Origin: Phytophthora quininea
Taxonomy: Eukaryota; Oomycota; Peronosporomycetes; Peronosporales; Peronosporaceae
Reading direction: 5' to 3'
Assembly: GCA_011947345.1 (NCBI GenBank)
Contig: JAAVTG010000960.1
Location: 1 to 21,395, forward strand
DNA length: 21,395 bases
Each line of letters begins with the position of its first letter. Positions within the stretch are counted from its first letter, which is position 1. The notes beneath the pieces were generated by a model. That model was not told the DNA's origin, ran no database searches, and was given only the letters and a program-made list of their open reading frames with translations. Made by a program: the position numbers and the translations under genes. Positions 10,647-18,090 of this stretch are shown in pieces.

Positions 10647-11618
10647 CGACGGACCCCGGTCGGTTACCTCCGGAGATCGTCTTGGCCAGATACAACACTA
10701 TACTCCTTCCGCCTGTTCTTCCCAAGCTCCGACAAAGCCAATATTGTGTATAAGTTCTGCATACGAGGAGCTGATGGCCATGAGCGCAGATATCGCAACC
10801 CGTGGGCACAATTGTCTTTCGCCAGGTTCGTAACATCGAATGGGATCCGGATACCTCCCAATTTTGTCCGCTTATCGAAGTCTGAACGAGCTACTCGCGA
10901 CTCGACCCGGGTCAATGTCACTGGAGCCACGAGCGAAGTAACGCCAACTTCAATAAAGGCTGCCCTAGAGAAGTACGGATACCACCCGAAGCACATCAAT
11001 ATCAAACGAGGACGCAGTCGATCCGCTGTGACTGTCGAGACGAGCACAGAGGCGCAAGAAGTGGTAAATACCCTTGGGGAGACGGGAACTACGCTGCTGT
11101 CTGTCGGCCCTATCCCCATGAGAGTCTTACGAGCGCAAAGAGAGGTATGTTGGGAATACCTCAATCCAGGACACTTCCGCAGCAATTGCCCACTACTTAG
11201 ATCTCCTGATACACTGGGAACGAAGACCCCCCAATCCAGCTTTCATATTATCGGCGCTAACCTTCCCACGACTGCCAACAGGTCTACCTTGCGCGACGTG
11301 GAGGCACCGGTCGGTCGGATGATGGATAATAAACTGGCGAGTGTTCAAGCAGAGCTAGCAGATATGACACGGCAGTGACAAATAATTAGCCAGAGATGCC
11401 AGGCGCTCGACACCAAACTCGAAGCAGTCGAAGAAACGTGGGAATCTCGAATGTCGCGAGTTGTTGAGCTTACGTTAAATAAACTCCAGGTGCGGCACTC
11501 CCCACGCGTCCCTCTCCGGCGTTGCACACCCAACCAGATGAGGACGACACTATGGGCACGCCTCGCCAAAAGCCCTCGCCCATACCGGAAGCGCTTCAGC
11601 AGCGCATGGGATAAGTAG
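10647..11618 (+). pseudogene. Degenerate retroelement ORF1/gag-like nucleic-acid-binding protein
   Basis: An open frame from 10647 (just after a TAA) to a TGA at 11376-11378. The same frame then stays open to a TAG at 11616-11618. There is no clear ATG; a GTG at 10746 is the first plausible start, so the N-terminus is probably missing. Counting from 10746, residues 55-130 look like a compact alpha/beta domain. Residues 135-148 read CWEYLNPGHFRSNC, a retroviral-type zinc knuckle whose second Cys is Tyr. The protein then runs into a helical, heptad-like stretch (KLASVQAELADM) that continues beyond the stop (ALDTKLEAVEETWESRM). The domain order fits ORF1 of a LINE-type element, though a gag of another class is possible. 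No reverse transcriptase follows. Confidence 0.5.
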
Positions 11619-11634
11619 GTCACGTGCGCCAAGC

Positions 11635-12189
11635 GTGGTCTCCGGAATCGGTAAAATTGGCTTTAAGGGAAAAGTGATGTGGTTGGTCGTGATGACACTG
11701 ACAATGGCATGCTACCTTGGCACGGTTGCAGCAGTCACAGTGGCAGTCTACCAGACTCACAATGAACAAGGGGCAGCGGACACCAGTATCCCTCCGATAG
11801 GCAGCTTGGATGACGAGTCCTTAAGTGGCTCCGACGAATCTGTGATGGGAGACCGACCGTGTAGACCAAGGCGCAACAGAGTCGTTTTCACCGCCGATGG
11901 ATATACCTTCTCGTTTTCTTTTTCCAAGCACACGTACTTTACACAGTGACATCTTGGCCTCAATTCTACTGAGGGAGCCAACAATGCCGCTCTCTCGTCG
12001 CTCTCGACCACACGAGACGCCGCCTCGCGTATGCATCTGAGCAGCTCTGGATACGTCGCTAGCAAGTCGGCGTACGCCATTTGGACAGATCGTCAAGCGA
12101 TGTCGGCGCGCTATCGGCACTTTCGGCGGGTTGGACCGCCATTCCGTCACTCAACCCTGCCGGGTCCCGACTCCCGTGATGTCTCCTAG
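11635..12189 (+). CDS. Unrecognised open frame with a predicted membrane helix, interrupted by TGA
   Basis: The frame begins at a GTG (11635) with an ATG at 11677. From that ATG a strongly hydrophobic segment (MWLVVMTLTMACYLGTVAAV) could be a signal peptide or membrane helix. An acidic Ser/Asp stretch (SLDDESLSGSDES) and a basic patch (RPCRPRRNR) follow. It stops at TGA 11947-11949, but the same frame is open for a further 79 codons to a TAG at 12187-12189. On the opposite strand, 12080-11757 encodes a 107-residue frame (starting MAYADLLATYPELL) with equally plausible composition. I cannot decide which strand, if either, is or was coding. No family is recognised. Confidence 0.2.
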
Positions 12190-12371
12190 GCGCTCCGTCG
12201 TGGTCCGGCGCCTACGCATGCGCCGAATCACCGTTCCGAAGTGATGGAAGCGACGCCACAACGACGGTGTCGGACTCACACACGACAGCCACAAGCTCCC
12301 TTCGGATAGTCTGGCAAAATCTCTACAATACCGATCAACCTCTCGTTTTGTCATGCAGTAGATGCTATCCC
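12190..12371. other. No recognisable feature
   Basis: GC-rich flank immediately left of the gypsy LTR. A 67-codon minus-strand frame (12354-12151) spans part of it, but it is Arg-rich, resembles nothing I recognise and is not called as a gene. Confidence 0.4.
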
Positions 12372-12529
12372 TGTAGCGGGGCTGCGTAGCAGTGCACGTG
12401 CACAGCGGAAGACGTACGACTCACGAGTCAGTGTCTTAGGCTTCCAGCCTTCGGTTCTATACAAGAACCAAGTACAGTCCCGTAAGTAGGACTCGCAGAG
12501 TCAGTGTACCTTGAAACAAGGACTACACA
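12372..12529 (-). repeat. Gypsy 3' LTR (158 bp)
   Basis: Read on the minus strand it begins TGTGTAGTCC and ends CCCGCTACA, the TG...CA form of an LTR. Relative to the other LTR I count three substitutions and four small indels. It contains the 12 bp palindrome GTGCACGTGCAC (12392-12403) and two copies of GAGTCAGTGT, each preceded by an inverted GACTC. Purines (minus-strand GACGGGAAGAA) lie immediately upstream in element orientation and may be a degraded polypurine tract. Confidence 0.85.
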
Positions 12530-12633
12530 GAATTCTTCCCGTCACGCTGGTCACAGCACCCTAGCGCGTTTCAAGCCTGCCCCACGCCACCCACACGCTC
12601 TCCGTTGCGGAGTACTTCGCGGCGCATCGCCAG

Positions 12634-13679
12634 ATGTACGGAGATCGCATCATGTACAGCCTGGTGGGCAGTCCCGGTAGTCAAGCCGGCGGCGTCGTGA
12701 CCTCGTACCGAGGTGGGAGCCCGCTGTCATCGCCGACACGGCGCCCTTCTTCGCCGGTACGGCGCTCTCGCTCGCCCCAAGAGGAGGGCGAGGTCGAGGT
12801 CGACTATGAGGAGTCGGACGACCAAGGTGGCGACATGCCAGTACGCGATGATCGCTCGGATGCTTCGCCAGGGGCTGGAAGCCCTGCGCCACGATCTCCA
12901 CCGCGTACGCCGCGCTTTTCGCGTGACGCACGCACGCCGCCCGGTCAACGACCACCTCTGCGGACACCATGTCCGTTCCCGGAAGCCAGGCCGTCGGCCT
13001 TTGTGTTGAGCGCCCGGCTGCGCTCAGCTCCGCCGCTACCTCCACGCGATTAGGCGACCGCTCTGGCGGGCGTGTCATTACAAACGACCTCGATGAGGCC
13101 CAAGACCGCGCTCTCGCGAGCCGAGCGTACGCGCGCTCCATGGGCTCCGTGGCACAGCCACTGCTGAATCCGTCGCGGCGCGACTATGGCTTCGAGCCGC
13201 GCGATGCGGCCGAGCGGTCCCGAGCTTCTGCCGCGCAGCCATCACTCGCGAGCTATATCGTGGGGCCTCCAGCCCGCACGGACGTCGAGCTGGCGACTCG
13301 TCAAGCGCTCCACGAGCGGTTCCTGACACCGCAGGTGACGAACGTGGCGGAATATCGCCAACGTCTACACGCTCAAGCGAGCGGCGGCTCGGTGCCGCAG
13401 ATGCGGACGTATCCCATCGCTCTCAAGTCTGGAGAGACAGCCGAAGAGTATCTCGGCTTTCCAGACTTGGACCGAACACGGCCGCAAGTTGCAGTCGCTC
13501 GACAACCTGCATGCAAGCTTCAGCGAAGCGGACGACGTCTGTACTTTGACTTCGCTAAGTCTCGCACGAGGGGTCCTCGTTTGCGCTCTGCGCGTGCCAC
13601 CGGCACGGGTGCGTCCCATTTCGCTTCTGCCTCTCGGGAGAGGTTCCGCTGGCTGAGCCAGCCCCGGATCAGAGCATGA
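12634..13679 (+). pseudogene. Plus-strand coding-like region antisense to the gypsy element, function unknown
   Basis: Frames open on the strand opposite to pol. From ATG 12634 the protein is disordered, Pro/Arg/Ser-rich and acidic (SPTRRPSSPVRRSRSPQEEG, then VDYEESDDQGGD). Near 12960 the sense shifts to the frame starting at ATG 12969, which continues as a more ordered, Ala/Arg-rich protein (NDLDEAQDRALASRAYARSM; DVELATRQALHERF; NVAEYRQRLHAQA). Near 13460 another shift gives GRKLQSLDNLHASFSEADD. Third codon positions favour G/C, as in the true genes here, while the minus-strand frames look poorer. It begins about 105 bp from the LTR. It resembles no family I know; a gag-like or accessory retroelement ORF is a guess. 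Confidence 0.4.
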
Positions 13680-13750
13680 GCTCTGCTTTTGACCCGGACG
13701 CGCCTCGCACTAGTGGCGGGGGCGCGGCTCGATCGACGAGTCGACCGTGA
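13676..13750 (+). pseudogene. Start of a second plus-strand ORF, cut after 24 codons
   Basis: ATG at 13676 overlaps the TGA of the preceding frame (ATGA), as between consecutive retroelement ORFs. It encodes MSSAFDPDAPRTSGGGAARS and stops at 13748-13750, where the minus-strand chromodomain segment takes over. A short Ser/Thr/Gly/Pro N-terminus of this kind is common in gag-type proteins. That reading is an inference. Confidence 0.3.
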
Positions 13751-13764
13751 GCCCCCAGGGTGCC

Positions 13765-13954
13765 CTTGATCAGCCCGATCAAAAGCTCCCACGACGTCAG
13801 GGCAATCTTGCCTCAGAGGCACCTCGTATTCCCACGAGTTCTGGGAGTGAGGTTAACCCCTCCACTTCACCAGATACTGGGTTTGACCCTTACGTCGGCG
13901 ACGTGCTAGAAGACGCTCCACGTGATAGTGGAGGCCACCGTGCTTATCGAGCAG
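13765..13954 (-). pseudogene. pol: Chromodomain at the integrase C-terminus
   Basis: The minus strand reads LLDKHGGLHYHVERLLARRR, then GQTQYLVKWRG, a TAA stop (+ strand TTA at 13853-13855), then NSWEYEVPLRQDC. This is the chromodomain fold (Y..E.IL, YLVKW.G, ..WE) that gives chromoviruses their name and usually directs integration to modified histones. The stop falls where a Tyr is normally found after WRG. The segment is separated from the integrase C-terminal domain by about 340 bp, partly of other origin. Confidence 0.8.
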
Positions 13955-14059
13955 CGCCGGAGGTGGGCGATGATCTGATGGTCGGGCAATGGAAATCTGA
14001 TTCGCGCTGGGCGCGTCAGTCGGAGGTGTCAGCCAAGCTGCACCGTGTTCGCTCGCCGG

Positions 14060-14284
14060 GGCGAGCGAGCTCGCCAGATGCGAGACGGCTGGGAGACGTT
14101 TGATCGCTACGATCAAGATCTGACGGATCTGTAGCAGCGGGTGGAGTGGTTCGAGGCTCCGCAATCGATCTCCGATCGTCTTCGCGCTTAGGAGCTAGGG
14201 CTCGCGGAGCTTCGGGGTCAACTGACCGGGCTGCAGCAGTTCGTCTACTCAGCGTTGTCGCCGCCTGTGGTGCCAGCGCCCCGC
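14060..14284 (+). pseudogene. Plus-strand coiled-coil fragment with two TAG stops
   Basis: In the same frame as the ATG at 13676, the + strand reads ERARQMRDGWETFDRYDQDL, then TDL-TAG-QRVEWFEAPQS, then SDRLRA-TAG-ELGLAELRGQL, then LQQFVYSALSPPVVPAP. Heptad-like Leu spacing suggests a coiled coil, as in gag-type proteins. Stops are at 14132-14134 and 14189-14191. It lies between the minus-strand chromodomain and integrase C-terminal domain, where the minus frame has no recognisable gypsy sequence. It may be the continuation of the ORF begun at 13676, split by the chromodomain segment. Confidence 0.35.
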
Positions 14285-14294
14285 GCTCACCCCC

Positions 14295-14512
14295 GCGGGG
14301 TCCTGGTACGGCTTAAGCAAGCCCACGAACACAGGATGTGTTCGCATCTTCGCTGGGAGGTTCAGCGTGTATGCAAGGCCGTTCTTGGCCACGACCTTGA
14401 ACGGTCCGATGAACCGTGGCCGGAGTTTCGTCTTGAAGACGGCAGATACCGCATGTGTAGGCCGGTTCTTAGCGTTTAATATAACAATGTATCCGACCTG
14501 AAATTCCACCAT
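14295..14512 (-). pseudogene. pol: Gypsy pol: integrase C-terminal (GPY/F-type) domain
   Basis: The minus-strand frame reads FQVGYIVILNAKN, then LRPRFIGPFKVVAKNG, then the HPVF...LLKPY ending typical of the SH3-like GPF module of gypsy integrases. One residue appears missing after HPVF. Similarity ends just after LLKPYQDP near 14300. There the frame enters a segment whose opposite strand looks more coding-like than this one. Confidence 0.8.
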
Positions 14513-14529
14513 ATTGCCTCTGCCTTTTG

Positions 14530-15529
14530 CATCAGCTTATTCCTTTTGAACATCTTGACTTTCAGCCATCGCGTCACGCACACTGCGTAAGACGCTCAAC
14601 CTCGTCGAGAGGAAGTCATCGACTTGCGCACCGCAAGAGGGCTGACATCAGCAAGCTCGGAGCTATCCCTCCCCACCAAGCCCGTGACCACGAAGTGGAG
14701 GAGAGAGGGGAACGCGCAGATGCGCTTAGCCGTTCACGTAGAACGGAGTTAAGCCGGTAGAGGCATGTACTGCATTGCTCAATGCAAACTCGACAAGGGA
14801 GCATGGCGCTCCACCGCCTTGGAGTTTCAGCGCACACGCTGCGCAAGACGCCCTCGACGACGCGATTAACGCGTTCGGTCTGACCGTCGGTCTACGGATG
14901 ATCCGCTGTGGACATGTCCAGTCGTGTGCCTAGCACCTTGAAGACGGACGTCCAGAACTTCCCGTGAAGCGCGGAACTCGATCCGAGACGATCGTCTCCG
15001 GGAGCCCATGCTGCCGAAAGACTCGATCGATGAACAGTGAGGCTGTACTCTTCCCATCAATGGAGTCCGGCACCGCCGCTAGGTGAGCCATCTTGTTCAA
15101 TCGGTCAACAAAGACCACAATACCCGTGTTGCCTGCCGAGTCCTTCGGCAGGCCAAACACAAAGTCCATACTCATGGACTGCCAACACCCACTGGGTACT
15201 GGCAAGCTCGCCAGCGGCGCCGCCGCATGCGGCGCGGGTTTGACCTGTTGCCACGTCTCACACGTGCGCACATATGTCTGACCCACTTGTACAGCTTGGG
15301 CCACCAGAACATCGAGATCACCAAGCTGTGGTCTTCTCGCGACCAAGGTGGCCGCTCGTGGGAACGCCATGAGCCTCATACAGTATCCGATACTTGAGGT
15401 TCTCGTCATGAGGCACCACGACACGTGGAGGGTCATCGGAACCCGTGCTGTAGTACAGCATGCCGCCATCGCAGGTGTAGCGATTCGCGCGCAAGCACCC
15501 AGACAGTTCTGTCTTCGAGTCCTTGAACT
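14530..15529 (-). pseudogene. pol: Gypsy pol: integrase, zinc-binding and catalytic core
   Basis: Conserved pieces follow one another in shifting minus-strand frames. The HHCC region is visible as AHGVPTSGH, then FWWPKLYKWV, then TCETWQQ, where the second Cys is Trp, breaking the zinc site. The core has the first Asp in SMDFVFGLPKD, the second in VSDRVPRF and the Glu in TERVNR, so the DDE residues survive. A one-base deletion follows RFTG near 14966. TAG at 14894-14892 replaces the codon before TDGQTERVNR. Further stops are TAA at 14728-14726 and TAA at 14539-14537. The enzyme would insert element cDNA into the genome, but this copy is inactive. Confidence 0.8.
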
Positions 15530-16149
15530 CGTCGCTCCCCAGAGCGCAGCAATGCGACACAGGACTTGTCCTGTGCATACGCTGCTCGGATCAAATCCGT
15601 CACCGACGACGTCACCGTCGTGACATGAGAAAGCTCATAGTCCGGTTGGCACGACAGCGCATCGGCCAGGACGTTCTGCCTACCAGGCTTGTACTTCACT
15701 TCGAAGTTATACTCCGCAAAGAAGGAGAGCCATCGGGCCATTCTCTGCGAGAGGTGAGGCGACTGTGTCGCAGTGCGTAGTGACGCATGATCCGTGAAGA
15801 TCACGAACGGCTTTGAGCCGAGCAGGTGCACCCTGAATTTGACGAGAGCGTACTTCATTGCAAGTAGCTCCTTGTCGTGAACTGGGTAGTTCTTCTCCGC
15901 AGCTTTAAGCTGGCGAGCCTCAAACGCGATCACGCGTTCACGCCCCTCGGCGTCCGCTTGAAGCAAAGCGCAGCCGATGGCAAAATCGGAAGCGTCACAG
16001 ACGACGCTAAACGGACGATCGGGGTCCGGCAGCGCCAGTATCGGCGCCTGCATGAGTCTCTCCTTGAAAGCATGAACGATGCGCCACTTGCCATTAGGCT
16101 TTCTGACACAGAACGTCGGCGTGGAGTGCGGAGACTTGCTCTCACGCAC
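15530..16149 (-). pseudogene. pol: Gypsy pol: RT edge fused to RNase H
   Basis: The minus strand reads PTFCVRKPNGKWRIVHAF and then jumps straight to KERLMQAPILALPDPDRPF, which normally lies well over 100 residues later. The palm with the catalytic YxDD is therefore deleted at about 16066, while the frame is preserved. The following RNase H is well conserved: CDASDFAIG, EKNYPVHDKELLA and FTDHASL supply the acidic residues, and KPGRQNVLADALS marks the C-terminal end. Similarity continues to about LIRAAYAQD, then frameshifts near 15540. This part would degrade the RNA strand of RNA:DNA hybrids. Confidence 0.85.
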
Positions 16150-16640
16150 AGCTCTGCCGCGTGCTTAGCACGGAAGAAGGCGTCAATGACGTCGCACTGC
16201 TCCTTCGGCAAGGGCCACTGGCGTGTGACGCAGTACTTCGTCCCGGGAACCAAGTCAATTTCATGACGGACCCCTCGGTCAGGAGGGAGGCCACTAGGTG
16301 GCTCCTTTGAGACGACGTCTCCATGCTCCTTCAGTAAAAGATTGAAGGGGTCAGTCGGGTCATTTAGGATCGCTGACCCACTCCGCGCATTCAATGCCTT
16401 CTTGGTCTCGGCCAAGACCGACTCGTCCACGAGGGACGACGAGTTCAACTCGTCTTCGGGTTGAATGATGACCACTTTGGCAAGCTCGCCGTCCTTCAGC
16501 GCCGCCCCAAACTCGGCGACGGACATTTCGTCCAACTCTAAGAGCTCTCCAACACTTGGCAGGTCATCGAGGCGCATGCCTCCTTCGACCGCACCCGTCA
16601 CTCCGTCGACGAAGTGTAGAGCCGTTCACAGCCCGACTGC
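16150..16640 (-). pseudogene. pol: Gypsy pol: protease-RT linker and start of reverse transcriptase
   Basis: The minus-strand frame runs through an acidic linker (SVGELLELDEMSVAEF) into the conserved entry to gypsy RT (KEHGDVVSKEPPSGLPPDRG, then HEIDLVPGTK and RQWPLPKEQCDVIDAFF). The frame breaks after AKHAAEL. A single missing G near 16150 moves the next conserved residues (RESKSPHSTPTFCVRKPNG) into another frame. The usual upstream protease with its DSG/DTG motif is absent. This part would have been the fingers of the polymerase. Assignment to gypsy RT is firm; the copy is dead. Confidence 0.8.
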
Positions 16641-16884
16641 TGAGCACCGCTCGGCGCGGTCGACGCCCTTCGCGCTACAAAACCTTGTGTCGCGCGCGCC
16701 GCGCTTTCCGACGCCTCCGCCTCGCCGAGGCACGTCCAGATGGGGACGGGGAGCCCACTGCGTCCTCGGCGCCTCTCGAATGAGGGAATTCGCCCGAGGG
16801 GGCACCACGCGAAGCGTCGTGAGATCTTTGATCGCGGACGGCACCTGCCGCATTCGACGTAACGACCTTCTCTGAAGGCCCAGT

Positions 16885-17157
16885 GTCACTTCGAACCCAT
16901 GGCCATTTCGACCTCCGGGTCCACAATAGAAGGTTCTCCTCCTTCCCCGAGAAGGTCTTTACGCTCACGGAGAGCTGCTTCGCCCGCTGAGGAAGCGCTG
17001 CGGCAGCGACACGCTGCTGAATATGCTCCAGCATAGCATTCTCGTACTTCGAGAACGCCTCAAGGCGCGCTATGCCCTCAGGGCCCAACAAGTACGCAAG
17101 CTTATTAAGCGTGTCCTAATGACTGGGAGTCAAGTGCGCAAACGCTGCTTGCTCCAT
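16885..17157 (-). pseudogene. gag: Gypsy gag, N-terminal remnant
   Basis: The minus-strand ATG at 17157-17155 lies about 48 bp inside the primer binding site and starts MEQAAFAHLTPSH. Codon 14 is TAG (+ strand CTA at 17116-17118), after which the frame is open. A helical N-terminal region (KYENAMLEHIQQRVAAA) is followed by a capsid-like entry motif (VSVKTFSGKEENLLLW). After WTR the frame shifts to read EVEMAMGS and similarity stops. The rest of the capsid, any zinc knuckle and the protease are missing; the sequence passes directly into the protease-RT linker. Gag would form the cytoplasmic particle, but this copy cannot. Confidence 0.65.
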
Positions 17158-17204
17158 CCTCACAGAGGTTCGGTCGACGACTCAGGAGTAGGATTGACTA
17201 CAAG

Positions 17205-17212
17205 TGCTACCA
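17205..17212 (-). promoter_or_regulatory. Primer binding site, initiator tRNA-Met type
   Basis: Two bases inside the 5' LTR the minus strand reads TGGTAGCA. TGGTAGC complements the GCUACCA 3' end typical of eukaryotic initiator tRNA-Met, a common primer for Ty3/gypsy elements. Its position fixes the element's orientation as minus. The match beyond eight bases is poor, so the tRNA identity is tentative. Confidence 0.65.
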
Positions 17213-17214
17213 GA

Positions 17215-17370
17215 TGTAGCGGGCTGCGTAGCAGTGCACGTGCACAGAGGAAGACGTACGACTCCACGAGTCAGTGTCTTAGGCTTCCAGCCTTCGGTTC
17301 ACAAGAACCAAGTACAGTCCCGTAAGTAGGACTCGCAGAGTCAGTGTCCCTTTAAAACAAGGACTACACA
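17215..17370 (-). repeat. Gypsy 5' LTR (156 bp)
   Basis: Partner of the repeat at 12372-12529, with the same TG...CA ends and the same GTGCACGTGCAC palindrome (17234-17245). It is the promoter-side LTR for the minus-strand element. Its outer flank is the putative copia LTR. Confidence 0.85.
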
Positions 17371-17579
17371 GATTAACTGCAAAATAGAACTGAATTGAAT
17401 TGTTATCTGACCTTGCTTGTAAATGTATAGACTAAACTATATAGCATAGTTAATCTAAGAATATGTAAATGACTGGTGGAGAGCCAATGGCTACAGAGTC
17501 AAAACTCTACACACAGTGAAGAGTTTTGTGCACCTCTAAAGTCAACGCACGAGCGTGACTTTCGTGTAACCCCGTTACA
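17371..17579 (-). repeat. Putative Ty1/copia LTR, minus strand
   Basis: Directly after the copia RT frame the minus strand reads TGTAACGGGGTTACACG, a terminal inverted repeat (TGTAAC-GGG-GTTACA; + strand 17565-17579) of the kind found at LTR starts. The AT-rich sequence that follows extends to the gypsy LTR and contains CAGTGTGTAGAG and an ACTATATAG word that could be a TATA box. No second copy lies in the window, so the LTR call rests on position and end structure only. Confidence 0.45.
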
Positions 17580-18090
17580 TAATGTGCCTACAGCTTGCCG
17601 GTATGGAACGTGCTCTGCTAGCTCTTCACCGGGTTTAGCTTTGTATAGCACGAGGCCTTGGTCCATGGGTGTGTGGGCTGTCCTGCACGTTTCCATAGCA
17701 AATCGCCGACACATTTCCTCAACGTATTGGTGTTGGTCAATGGTGATTTCGCCAGATGTCAGGTCGCGTTGTACTCGTATGCCTAAGAACCATGCCAAAT
17801 CTCCCAAGTCCTTGATATCGTACTTGTTCTGAAGCAATTTCAGGAGCTGCTTCATGTCGTCATCGTGCTTGTACCCGATGAGAATGTCGTCTACGTACAC
17901 GAGGACGACCGGATCCTTATCAGCATGCGTGTAGACACATCGATCAGTTTGCGTCGGAGCAAATCCCAGCTCCCGCAGAAACGAATCGGGTTCGGCGTTC
18001 CATTCTCGGCCTGCTTGCTGGAGTCCATACAGTGCCTTGGCCAATAACCACACTTGGCCCAGCTCGCCTTCCTCAGCGAACGAAGGAACG
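17580..18090 (-). pseudogene. pol: Ty1/copia reverse transcriptase fragment
   Basis: The minus-strand frame contains the copia RT signature in order: VWLLAKALYGLQQAGREWN, the TDRCVYTH region, the catalytic VLVYVDDILIG (YVDD at 17897-17886), DLGDLAWFLGI, EITIDQHQYVEEM and VPYRQAVGTL. Both ends are cut. Upstream similarity starts near PSFAEEGELGQ (about 18090), where the strand becomes antisense to the repeat gene. Downstream it ends at VGTL (17580), where the usual continuation into RNase H is missing and the putative LTR begins at once. Gag, protease, integrase and RNase H are absent. Reverse transcription was its role; it is not functional here. Confidence 0.85.

Larger units (their letters stand above)
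12372..17370 (-). mobile_element. Decayed Ty3/gypsy chromovirus, LTR to LTR
   Basis: Two near-identical terminal repeats (12372-12529 and 17215-17370) bound 4,685 bp. On the minus strand, in order, this interior holds a primer binding site, gag start, protease-RT linker and RT edge, RNase H, integrase and chromodomain, the order of a Ty3/gypsy chromovirus. It is badly damaged. There are nonsense codons in gag, integrase and chromodomain, many single-base frameshifts, one deletion removing most of gag plus protease, and one removing the RT palm. No target-site duplication is visible: ATCCC flanks the left LTR and GATTA the right, so one end may be rearranged. The segment nearest the 3' LTR carries plus-strand coding-like sequence not explained by pol. 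Confidence 0.85.

Noticed and set aside
10664..11185. A 173-codon minus-strand frame opposite the ORF1/gag-like gene.
   Set aside because: The plus strand carries a recognisable zinc knuckle and coiled coil; the minus frame has no motif and is a shadow.
11757..12080. Minus-strand 107-codon frame starting MAYADLLATYPELL as a separate gene.
   Set aside because: It has plausible composition but no motif, and it overlaps an equally plausible plus frame; there is not enough evidence to call it separately.
15433..16149. Overlapping plus-strand frames across the pol region (for example 15083-15397, 15877-16266, 16465-16875).
   Set aside because: The minus strand has clear RNase H and integrase motifs; these plus frames are shadows, unlike the plus-strand segments at 12634-14284, where the minus strand shows no pol sequence.
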